Shown: positions 1 to 5,174 of the stretch, one piece after another
Layout: the number at the start of each line of letters is the position of its first letter
Position numbering within the stretch: position 1 is the first letter of the stretch
NCBI GenBank assembly: GCA_028293775.1
Contig: JAQGOD010000033.1
Location: 1 to 5,174, forward strand
Origin: Gammaproteobacteria bacterium
GTDB taxonomy: Bacteria; Pseudomonadota; Gammaproteobacteria; Steroidobacterales; Steroidobacteraceae
Direction: 5' to 3'
Length of the DNA: 5,174 nt
The notes under the pieces: generated by a model
What the model saw: the letters and a program-made list of their open reading frames with translations, nothing else
What the model was told of the DNA's origin: nothing
Database searches by the model: none
Made by a program: the position numbers and the translations under genes

Positions 1-83
1 AGCACCTCGAAATCCTTGCCGAGGTACTTCTTGATGGTCTTCGCCTTGGCAGGCGATTCCACGATAACGAGATTGCTGCTCAA
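1..83 (-). CDS. topA: DNA topoisomerase I, N-terminal fragment (runs off the left edge)
   Basis: Type IA topoisomerase, which relaxes negatively supercoiled DNA by single-strand passage. Only the first 27 codons and 2 nt lie in the window. The translation begins MSSNLVIVESPAKAKTIKKY and continues LGKDFEV. This is the hallmark start of the TOPRIM domain of bacterial TopA, with the conserved VESPAKAKTI stretch at residues 8-17, so the identification is firm despite the short length. The start is TTG at 83..81. I see no ATG or GTG between the smg stop and this codon in this frame, and the family's usual N-terminus fits it. The Shine-Dalgarno is weak. smg ends 14 nt upstream, so the gene is probably the last of the dprA-smg-topA transcript and may be translated partly by coupling. 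The catalytic Tyr and the remaining domains are outside the window. Confidence 0.93.
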   Translation of the reverse strand, partial: MSSNLVIVESPAKAKTIKKYLGKDFEV

Positions 84-97
84 AGTCGGTCTGGAGC

Positions 98-571
98 CTA
101 ATGCAAAGCGTCGGTGCGCTCTTCGAAGACCAGGTCTTCCATTTGAGCGTAGGCGGACTCTTGGCCGGGCTGGCTGAACAGCACCATCAGCACGACCCAT
201 TTCACTTGTTCGATATCGATTTCGTCGGCTTCGAGCGCCATCAAGCGGTCGATCACCAGCTCCCGTTCCGTTCCCGAGAGTATCCGCACGTTTTCTAAGT
301 ACATCAAATAACCTCTTACATCCGTGTCGAGCCGTACCAGCTCCTGGCTGCTGAACACGCGCACGGCCCGCGCCGTGGCTTCGGCCACTTTACCGAGCTG
401 TTCACCGGACAACCCATCAAGCCATTCCAGAGCCCGTTCAATATCGGGTTCAGCGAATCCAGCCTTGTCCAATTCGAGCTTCAGCGTATTTCGATCCGGC
501 CGAGGCTCATCGTCGGCACTCATATAATTCTCGAAGAGATAGATGAGTAGATCGAGAACGTTATCTTTCAC
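98..571 (-). CDS. smg: Smg family protein (DUF494), function unknown
   Basis: A 157-residue protein of the Smg/DUF494 family, close to E. coli Smg in length. The molecular function of the family is not established; it is known mainly by its conserved place between dprA and topA, which is kept here. Family signatures seen are the N-terminal helix VLDLLIYLFENY (5-16), AGF (37-39), ALEWLDGL (47-54), the RVFSSQE segment (71-77), GYLMYLE (87-93), and the long conserved C-terminal block VKWVVLMVLF (123-132) with QMEDLVFE (143-150), ending in the typical LH. It is acidic, has no Cys and shows no signal peptide, so it is probably cytosolic. The start is GTG at 571..569, supported by AGGAG six bases upstream and by the family N-terminus. 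The start overlaps the dprA stop as GTGA, so translational coupling to dprA is likely. A later Met at residue 17 would cut off the conserved first helix. Confidence 0.93.
   Translation of the reverse strand: MKDNVLDLLIYLFENYMSADDEPRPDRNTLKLELDKAGFAEPDIERALEWLDGLSGEQLGKVAEATARAVRVFSSQELVRLDTDVRGYLMYLENVRILSGTERELVIDRLMALEADEIDIEQVKWVVLMVLFSQPGQESAYAQMEDLVFEERTDALH
125..139. repeat. Short perfect inverted repeat inside the 3' end of smg
   Basis: GAAGACC-A-GGTCTTC is a perfect 7-bp-arm inverted repeat, 42 bp upstream of the topA start and inside the codons for Smg EDLVFEE. In RNA it could form a six-pair stem with a three-base loop. There is no U tract, so it is not an intrinsic terminator. A repeat of this size is not far above chance in 5 kb, and the local protein sequence is itself conserved, so a function is uncertain. 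Confidence 0.3.
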
Positions 572-1695
572 CTCCGGCTCCTAACGACTCGGGAGTAACG
601 GCCGCCGGGGGCGGCCTGAACGTGGCCTTCGAGCTCGAGGATTAGCATCATCGAGGACACGGCTTCTGGTTTGAATCCGGTACGGACGACCAATACATCG
701 AGGTCCGCGGGATCAAAGCCGAGCGCATCTAACAAGATTTTGTGTGCCTTGTCCATGCCCGCCTCAATGCCTGGGGGCTTTGGGGGGCCTTCCGATGCAG
801 TGCGCAAGCGTTGAAAAAACTCGGAAAAGTTCAACTCGGTCAATATGTCAGCGACGCTTTCGGTCAATTTTGCGCCCTGGCGGATGAGTTCGTGACAGCC
901 GCGGCTCAAGGGGTTGTGGATGGAGCCGGGAACGGCGAACAGTTCCCTATTATGGTCACCGGCGAGCCGGGCCGTAATCAAGGAGCCGCTGCGGCGCGCG
1001 GCTTCGATCACCAGAGTGCCCAGGCTCATTGCGGCGATGATGCGATTGCGTTGCGGGAAATTTCGGCGCCGAGGCGGCGTGCCCAGCGGGAATTCGCTGA
1101 TGACGGCGCCCCGGCAACTGATGTCCTCGCTCAAGGCCAAGTTGTTTCTGGGATAGATGACGTCGAGGCCGGACCCCAGCACCGCAATGGTTATTCCTTG
1201 CGCGGCCAGGGCGCCGCGGTGAGCGGCGCTGTCGATGCCCTCGGCAAGCCCGCTGGTGATGCCGAGCCCCACCGCCGCCAAGGATTCGGCGAACTCGAAT
1301 GCGATGTCGCGGCCGGCAGGCGTGGGGTTGCGGCTGCCGACGATGGAGAGCTGCGGATCATTCAGGATCTCGGCATTGCCTACGACATACAGCGCCATGG
1401 GCCGGTGTTCAAGCGCGCACAGTGAGGCCGGATAGCGTGGGTCGGTGAAAGGGACGAGATGATGATTGGCCGCTTCGGCCCAGGCGCGCTCCGCGCAGCT
1501 CGGGCTCCTGCCTAAGCAAGAGAGGAACTCGCTCGCAGCGGGTGAGATTCCTGCGCAGCGGCGCGCGGCGTCCGAGGCATTGATCAAGCCAGGGAGGCCA
1601 CCCAACGATTCCAGTGCCGGGGAGAGGCTGGAGACGTCAAGCTCGGGCGCCCGCGACAGCGCCATCCACGCGAACAGCTCCTCGGCTCGTTGCAT
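568..1695 (-). CDS. dprA: DNA-processing protein DprA (Smf)
   Basis: Cytosolic single-stranded-DNA-binding protein that protects incoming DNA in natural transformation and loads RecA onto it. It is present in most bacteria, whether or not they are known to be competent. At 375 residues it has the full three-part layout: an N-terminal SAM/HhH-like region (about 5-65), the Rossmann-type DprA core (about 82-285), and a C-terminal winged-helix domain (about 312-375). Core motifs seen are VGSRNPTPAG (119-128), SGLAEGIDSAAHRGAL (148-163), GSGLDVIYP (174-182), ISEFPLGTPPRRRNFPQRNRII (199-220, written in part as family signature), SLITARLA (238-245) and PGSIHNPLSRGCHELI (256-271). ATG at 1695 is the only usual start after an in-frame TGA twelve codons upstream; its Shine-Dalgarno is poor. 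It lies 81 nt after the LysM gene and overlaps smg by 4 nt. Nothing looks truncated. No comEC or pilus gene is in view, so competence cannot be judged. Confidence 0.97.
   Translation of the reverse strand: MQRAEELFAWMALSRAPELDVSSLSPALESLGGLPGLINASDAARRCAGISPAASEFLSCLGRSPSCAERAWAEAANHHLVPFTDPRYPASLCALEHRPMALYVVGNAEILNDPQLSIVGSRNPTPAGRDIAFEFAESLAAVGLGITSGLAEGIDSAAHRGALAAQGITIAVLGSGLDVIYPRNNLALSEDISCRGAVISEFPLGTPPRRRNFPQRNRIIAAMSLGTLVIEAARRSGSLITARLAGDHNRELFAVPGSIHNPLSRGCHELIRQGAKLTESVADILTELNFSEFFQRLRTASEGPPKPPGIEAGMDKAHKILLDALGFDPADLDVLVVRTGFKPEAVSSMMLILELEGHVQAAPGGRYSRVVRSRR
578..582 (-). promoter_or_regulatory. Ribosome binding site of smg
   Basis: AGGAG on the minus strand, six bases before the GTG start of smg and inside the last codons of dprA. 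A second purine run (GGAGG) touches the GTG itself and is too close to serve this start. The AGGAG copy supports GTG at 571 as the real initiation codon. Confidence 0.65.
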
Positions 1696-1776
1696 CGAGC
1701 CGATTGTCGCCCGGCGGGGGCACGCTGTTCAGCGCACTATCGGGCCGAAACGTAGAGATTCGCCCGCGATGCCACT

Positions 1777-2982
1777 TTACGGATTCTGGACCTTGTCCCC
1801 GACGCGAATCAGGTTGGTGGCTTCCATGATGAGCCCGTAGCTGATGTTGTCGAAGGTCTTGAACACCATGAACGTGCCGGTCCGCTCGGAGGGCAGAGCG
1901 ACTTTCTCCGCCCCCAGCCTGTCGAGATTGAAAAATCCTTTCTTGTCCGTGTCGCGCACGATCGGCCCCGTATCGAACACGCCCAGCACGTTGCCGGGTG
2001 CGAGGCCATCGCGCGCTCCGCGATTGACCACCACGACTTCGTACTGCCCGATGACGGTCACGCCGTTGGAAACAGCAATGATGCGCCCGTTGGTCGTGGT
2101 CCGCGGCGCGCTCGGAATGAAATCGAGCGGCACATCGACGCCGCCGGGAATCAGTTTGTCTCCCGCTCGGGACTCGCGCGTCGACTCGGTCATGACGAGA
2201 GTAGTGGGATCACCCTGTCGAGTGACGTGACCGGATCCCGTGAAGATGCCGTCGTAGCCCAAGAGGCGATGATCATCGGGGTCGATGAGCGGATCGCCGA
2301 CGCGAATCACGTTGTAATGAGTACCGAGCTCGGCAGGGCTGGTAAAACCTCTCGCATACAGCGTGTCGCCCTCCGACATGACCACATGCAAATCGCGCGT
2401 GGCGAGCAAGTAGGGTGCGTGCTTGATCTGGTCCCGCTCCAAAACCGAGGGTTTGGACATGAACGCGGCGACGGTCGCGTAAGGAATGGTGGTAATGGCC
2501 GATTCCAGCGGCTGGCTGCGGACGCGCGGCTCAACCCGAGCAGTATCTCCACGTTGCAGCATCACGACTTGCGGCCGGCCGTCGATGAACACCAATCGTA
2601 GGGTATCGCCCGGATAAATTAAGTGAGGATTTTTGATCTGCGGATTGACCTGCCAGATTTCCGGCCAATACCAGGGATCGCGCAGGAAGACCTTGGCGAC
2701 GCCCCAGAGCGTATCGCCTTTCTTCACGACGTAGCTGTCGGGCGCGTTGTCGGCGAGGACCGGGCCTTTGCCGTTGCGAGGCACCTCGGAGGATTCGGTG
2801 CGCGATGGGCCGCCTTCGACGGCTGCTTCCATGGCCGTCTTATCGTCGCCCACGACCGTGCCTTCCTCGGTGGACTCGTTGGATACCACGGGTGCCGGGG
2901 CTTCTCGTCTCGGTCCTTGGGTGTGGCATCCTGCGACCACCGCAACTGAGAGTAATAGGCCTAGAAAATGATGACCTTGCAT
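1777..2982 (-). CDS. LysM-domain envelope lipoprotein
   Basis: Predicted peptidoglycan-binding lipoprotein of 401 residues. The N-terminus is a short hydrophobic signal ([13 protein letters not shown], 6-18) ending in the lipobox V-A-G-C, with Cys19 as the lipidation site. His follows rather than Asp, which by the enterobacterial +2 rule favours the outer membrane. Residues 20-82 are a polar, Glu/Pro/Ser-rich linker. One LysM module spans about 83-132 ([18 protein letters not shown], then [23 protein letters not shown]). The remaining 270 residues form the conserved but uncharacterised C-terminal region of this family, with N-x-I-R-V-G-D occurring twice (224 and 390). ATG at 2982 was chosen because AAGGGAG lies seven bases upstream and it places the signal peptide at the N-terminus. 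An ATG at 3048 would add 22 polar residues before it. The n-region has His but no Lys or Arg, which is unusual. Genes of this type are commonly found just upstream of dprA; the functional link is unknown. Confidence 0.9.
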   Translation of the reverse strand: MQGHHFLGLLLSVAVVAGCHTQGPRREAPAPVVSNESTEEGTVVGDDKTAMEAAVEGGPSRTESSEVPRNGKGPVLADNAPDSYVVKKGDTLWGVAKVFLRDPWYWPEIWQVNPQIKNPHLIYPGDTLRLVFIDGRPQVVMLQRGDTARVEPRVRSQPLESAITTIPYATVAAFMSKPSVLERDQIKHAPYLLATRDLHVVMSEGDTLYARGFTSPAELGTHYNVIRVGDPLIDPDDHRLLGYDGIFTGSGHVTRQGDPTTLVMTESTRESRAGDKLIPGGVDVPLDFIPSAPRTTTNGRIIAVSNGVTVIGQYEVVVVNRGARDGLAPGNVLGVFDTGPIVRDTDKKGFFNLDRLGAEKVALPSERTGTFMVFKTFDNISYGLIMEATNLIRVGDKVQNP

Positions 2983-2989
2983 TCGTTCG

Positions 2990-2996
2990 CTCCCTT
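2990..2996 (-). promoter_or_regulatory. Ribosome binding site that fixes the LysM gene start
   Basis: AAGGGAG on the minus strand, seven bases before ATG at 2982. It is the strongest Shine-Dalgarno match in the window and decides between this start and the in-frame ATG at 3048. Confidence 0.75.
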
Positions 2997-3022
2997 GAGT
3001 CAGCCTATGGTTGCAGACTGAC

Positions 3023-3031
3023 TGGTATACT
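3023..3031 (+). promoter_or_regulatory. Possible extended -10 promoter element for def-fmt-rsmB
   Basis: TGGTATACT matches the extended -10 form TGnTATAAT with one mismatch in the hexamer. No good -35 lies 16-18 bp upstream, which extended -10 promoters can tolerate. Use of this site would give a def leader of roughly 145 nt. It would also lie within the upstream flank of the LysM gene. Pattern match only. Confidence 0.25.
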
Positions 3032-3182
3032 TCCGTCCTGCCGCTCAAGACTGGGACGTATCGCCCGTTTTTGCCGTTTGCCCAATGCCAGCGACGTAGC
3101 TGCGTGGGGCATTAAGTTAAGCAGCGGCGGAACTTTAGCAACATTCCTCAGCCAAAAACACGATATTGCTCTCATAACTCCC

Positions 3183-3722
3183 ATGACAAAGCTCGTAATT
3201 CTCGAGTATCCGGACTCTAGGCTTCGAAAGAAGGCGGCCCCGGTCACGGTCGTCGATGACGCAATGCGTCAATTCATCGATAACCTGCTTGAAACCATGT
3301 ATGCGGCCAATGGCGTGGGCCTTGCCGCAACTCAAGTGGACGTGCACAAGCGCGTGATCGTGCTGGATGTCAGCGAGAATCGAGACCGGCCGCTGGTGTT
3401 CATCAACCCCGAGCTTCTCAGCAAGGAGGGCGAGGGTCCCGGCGAGGAGGGATGCCTGTCGCTGCCCGGCATTTACGACAAGTTATCGCGCGCGACGCGC
3501 ATCCGGGTGCGGGCCCTGGGGCGCGACGGGCAACCCTTCGAGATGGATGCGGAGGGCTTGTTGGGCGTCTGTATCCAACACGAGATGGATCATCTCGAAG
3601 GCAAGCTATTTGTCGATTACCTCTCGGAGCTGAAGCGCACCTTGATCCGGCGGCGCTTGGAAAAAGAGCGTAAACAACGATCCACAGGCAGCGATTCACG
3701 CGCTCACGCGCCGGCTCTTTGA
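3183..3722 (+). CDS. def: Peptide deformylase
   Basis: Metalloenzyme that removes the formyl group from the N-terminal formyl-Met of nascent proteins at the ribosome exit; normally essential. At 179 residues it is slightly longer than E. coli Def (169). All three family motifs are intact: GVGLAATQ (44-51), EGCLS (89-93) and QHEMDH (132-137). This gives metal ligands Cys91, His133 and His137 and the catalytic Glu134, each one position later than in E. coli. The sequence fits the type I (Gram-negative) class. The C-terminal helix is basic ([13 protein letters not shown]), as is usual for ribosome-associated deformylase, followed by a short polar tail. ATG at 3183 begins the canonical [15 protein letters not shown]. 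There is no clear Shine-Dalgarno before it (the bases are mainly C, T and A), and no better start is in frame nearby. It is the first gene of the def-fmt-rsmB group, 3 nt from fmt. Confidence 0.97.
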   Translation: MTKLVILEYPDSRLRKKAAPVTVVDDAMRQFIDNLLETMYAANGVGLAATQVDVHKRVIVLDVSENRDRPLVFINPELLSKEGEGPGEEGCLSLPGIYDKLSRATRIRVRALGRDGQPFEMDAEGLLGVCIQHEMDHLEGKLFVDYLSELKRTLIRRRLEKERKQRSTGSDSRAHAPAL

Positions 3723-3725
3723 GGC

Positions 3726-4709
3726 TTGAGCGCATCTCCTTCCTTGAGGCTGGGCTTCGCCGGCACGCCTGACTTCGCGGTTCCGGCTTTGGACCGTCTG
3801 GCTGCTCAGCATAGGATCTGCGCCGTGTTCACCCAGCCGGATCGCCCCGCGGGCCGCGGTCGAGCATTGCATTTGAGCCCCGTCAAGCGCCGTGCCCTCG
3901 AGCTCGGATTGGCCGTGCACCAACCCTCGAGCTTCAAGTCGCCCGAGGCGCGGGCGCCACTGCGCGACGCAGACCTCGATGCGTTGGTGGTGGTGGCGTA
4001 CGGGCTGATCCTTCCGAGCGAGGCGCTGGGGATGCCGAGGTGGGGTTGCATCAATATCCATGACTCGCTCCTGCCGCGCTGGCGCGGCGCGGCGCCCATT
4101 CAGCGAGCCGTCCTGGCGGGAGACCGGATCACCGGCGTGACCATCATGCGTATGGAGGCGGGCCTCGATACCGGTCCCATGCTGACCTCGGCTACCACGG
4201 CCATCGAACGGAGCGATACGGCCAAAACGCTGCATGACCGGCTCGCCATGATGGGCGCCGATCTTATCGCCGAGACTCTAGATGGCTTGGCCAGGGGAGC
4301 AATGCGCGAAACGGCTCAGCCTGCAGAGGGGGTCACGTACGCTCAAAAGATCGAGAAGCGCGAGGCGCTGATCGATTGGCAGCGCAGCGCGGAGGAAATT
4401 TTCCGCCAAGTGCACGCATTCAATCCCTGGCCCATGGCTGAGACTCGTTTCAATGGAGAGCAGCTGCGAATTTGGGAGGCCGAGCCCCTGGAAGCGCCTG
4501 CCATGAACAGCGCGGCGCCCGGCGCCGGCACGCCTGTGGGCGCCGTGCTCAGCGCAACCGGCGAAGGCATCGATGTGATCTGCGGCAGCGGGGTCCTGCG
4601 CATACATCGATTGCAACTCGCCGGCCGCAAGCCCTTACCGGCCGCCGACTTTCTGCGGGGACATCGGCTCGACGGCGCAGGATTTACGACTCCACCGGCG
4701 AATTCATGA
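3726..4709 (+). CDS. fmt: Methionyl-tRNA formyltransferase
   Basis: Cytosolic enzyme that formylates initiator Met-tRNA using 10-formyltetrahydrofolate, the step that Def later reverses. It has 327 residues (E. coli 315). The N-terminal formyltransferase domain (about 6-205) shows GFAGTPDFAVPAL (10-22), QPDRPAGRGR (37-46), VVAYGLILP (89-97), INIHDSLLPRWRGAAPIQR (109-127) and GLDTGPML (146-153). The catalytic triad is Asn110, His112 and Asp148, four positions later than E. coli Asn106, His108 and Asp144. The C-terminal tRNA-binding domain (about 210-315) shows YAQKIEKREALIDW and AFNPWPMAETR. Asp follows the catalytic His, where Gly or Ala is usual. The start is TTG at 3726: the def TGA at 3720 lies in the same frame, so nothing farther upstream is possible. 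TTG at 3744 is an alternative, giving MRLGFAGTPDF. Initiation probably depends on ribosomes finishing def. Confidence 0.96.
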   Translation: MSASPSLRLGFAGTPDFAVPALDRLAAQHRICAVFTQPDRPAGRGRALHLSPVKRRALELGLAVHQPSSFKSPEARAPLRDADLDALVVVAYGLILPSEALGMPRWGCINIHDSLLPRWRGAAPIQRAVLAGDRITGVTIMRMEAGLDTGPMLTSATTAIERSDTAKTLHDRLAMMGADLIAETLDGLARGAMRETAQPAEGVTYAQKIEKREALIDWQRSAEEIFRQVHAFNPWPMAETRFNGEQLRIWEAEPLEAPAMNSAAPGAGTPVGAVLSATGEGIDVICGSGVLRIHRLQLAGRKPLPAADFLRGHRLDGAGFTTPPANS

Positions 4710-5174
4710 GCAAGCCGGCCGCCAGCGCCCGTTCCCTGTCCGCACACGCCGTGGCGCGGGTGCTGCGCGAAGGCGTGACGCTCGACGCGGCATTGAAGGA
4801 TGCGCTGGTCGGCGCGGACTCGAAGCTCACGCCCTCGGTGCGATCGTTGAGCTACGGCGCGGTGCGTGGCTACTTTCGCCACGAGGCGATCTTGGGAAAA
4901 CTGTTGTCCACGCCGGTTCGGTCGCTCGACTTTCTGGTGCGGGCGATCTTGTCGGTCGCGCTCTACGAATTGGAGGACGATCGCAGCCCGCAATATGCGG
5001 TCGTCGACGCGGCGGTGCAAACCGCGAAGGCTACCGACGCGGTGCGAGCCTCGGGACTCATCAATGCGGTGCTGCGCCGTTACCTGCGCGAGCGCAAGAC
5101 GGTGGACGCAGAGATTGCGAGCAGACCGGCGACGCGGCATGCGGCTCCGATCTGGCTCGCGGACCGCTTTCGCG
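4706..5174 (+). CDS. rsmB: 16S rRNA (cytosine-967-C5)-methyltransferase RsmB, N-terminal fragment (runs off the right edge)
   Basis: SAM-dependent enzyme (also called Sun or Fmu) that makes m5C967 in 16S rRNA. The first 156 codons are present and hold the N-terminal NusB-like RNA-binding domain (about 7-130). Marks of the family are the opening ARSLSAHAVARVLREG (8-23), the SYGAVRGYFRHEAIL helix (49-63), AILSVALYELEDDRSPQYAVVDAAV (80-104 region), and LINAVLRRYLRE (118-129), matching the LINGVLRQFQR segment of E. coli RsmB. The APIWLADRF segment (147-155) corresponds to the HPSWLLKRL linker before the methyltransferase domain, which is outside the window along with its catalytic Cys residues. 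ATG at 4706 overlaps the fmt stop as ATGA; with no strong Shine-Dalgarno, coupling to fmt is likely. The frame is open to the window edge. Confidence 0.94.
   Translation, partial: MSKPAASARSLSAHAVARVLREGVTLDAALKDALVGADSKLTPSVRSLSYGAVRGYFRHEAILGKLLSTPVRSLDFLVRAILSVALYELEDDRSPQYAVVDAAVQTAKATDAVRASGLINAVLRRYLRERKTVDAEIASRPATRHAAPIWLADRFR

Larger units (their letters stand above)
2983..3182. promoter_or_regulatory. Divergent intergenic region between the LysM-dprA-smg-topA and def-fmt-rsmB groups
   Basis: These 200 bp separate two divergent start codons, so they must carry the promoters for both gene groups unless transcription enters from farther away. By eye the stretch from about 3110 to 3180 is richer in A and T than the flanking genes. 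On the plus strand the best promoter-like element is an extended -10 (TGGTATACT, 3023..3031). On the minus strand only weak pairs are visible, for example TTGGGC with GATACG at 17-bp spacing around 3057..3085, so no confident site can be named there. Both short open frames that cross the region extend into def or the LysM gene and have no recognisable product. No tRNA, riboswitch or terminator was recognised. Confidence 0.6.

Noticed and set aside
742..1425. A 227-residue open frame on the plus strand inside dprA
   Set aside because: Antisense shadow of dprA; no recognisable domain, and composition is that of reversed coding sequence.
1696..1776. Possible terminator or promoter in the 81-nt gap between the LysM gene and dprA (CGCT-GAAC-AGCG hairpin)
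   Set aside because: The stem is only four strong pairs and is followed by C/G-rich sequence without a U tract. No convincing -35/-10 pair is seen, so the gap more likely lies within a transcript.
2805..3182. An N-terminal extension of 126 codons in frame with def
   Set aside because: It runs antisense through the LysM gene start and the intergenic region. The family start is at 3183, where the protein has normal length and N-terminus.
3696..4235. A 179-residue minus-strand open frame within fmt
   Set aside because: Shadow of fmt; no family resemblance and no ribosome binding site.
4501..4540. GC-rich repeated GGCGCC-like stretch in fmt
   Set aside because: It encodes an Ala/Gly/Pro-rich loop in the Fmt C-terminal domain; codon bias explains the repetition.
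4343..5140. A 265-residue open frame on the minus strand across the fmt-rsmB junction
   Set aside because: It lies opposite two well-supported genes, is Arg/His-rich low-complexity shadow translation typical of GC-rich DNA, and matches no family I recognise.

Overview
The window is a conserved chromosomal housekeeping block from a GC-rich proteobacterium. Two gene groups diverge from a 200-bp intergenic region at 2983..3182. The leftward (minus-strand) group reads, in transcription order: a LysM-domain envelope lipoprotein, dprA, smg, and the start of topA, which runs off the left edge. The rightward (plus-strand) group reads def, fmt, and the start of rsmB, which runs off the right edge. The divergent layout (def-fmt-rsmB facing LysM-dprA-smg-topA) is typical of Gammaproteobacteria. 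Betaproteobacteria share the LysM-dprA-smg-topA part, but the direct fmt-to-rsmB junction seen here favours a gammaproteobacterium. The sequence alone does not resolve the order or genus.

Left half (1..2982, minus strand): the LysM protein has a lipobox, a charged and flexible linker, one LysM module and a long C-terminal region with a repeated NxIRVGD motif. It is followed after 81 nt by dprA (DNA-processing protein that loads RecA in transformation). dprA overlaps smg (DUF494, function unknown) by 4 nt as GTGA, and smg is 14 nt from topA (DNA topoisomerase I), which starts with TTG. The tight spacing suggests one transcript, at least for dprA-smg-topA.

Right half (3183..5174, plus strand): def (peptide deformylase) and fmt (Met-tRNA formyltransferase) are the two halves of the N-formyl-methionine cycle. 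Fmt adds the formyl group to initiator Met-tRNA, and Def removes it from nascent proteins. The genes are 3 nt apart and in the same frame. fmt overlaps rsmB (16S rRNA m5C967 methyltransferase) by 4 nt as ATGA. All the active-site motifs that can be checked in Def and Fmt are present, so these genes look functional.

There are no tRNA or rRNA genes, mobile elements, CRISPR arrays, pseudogenes or clear intrinsic terminators. I found no previously undescribed system: this is an ordinary core region. The points worth a second look are small: a lipoprotein form of the LysM protein with an internal repeat, non-ATG starts for three of the seven genes, the single in-frame stop between def and fmt, an Asp next to the catalytic His in Fmt, and the uncharacterised divergent promoter region.
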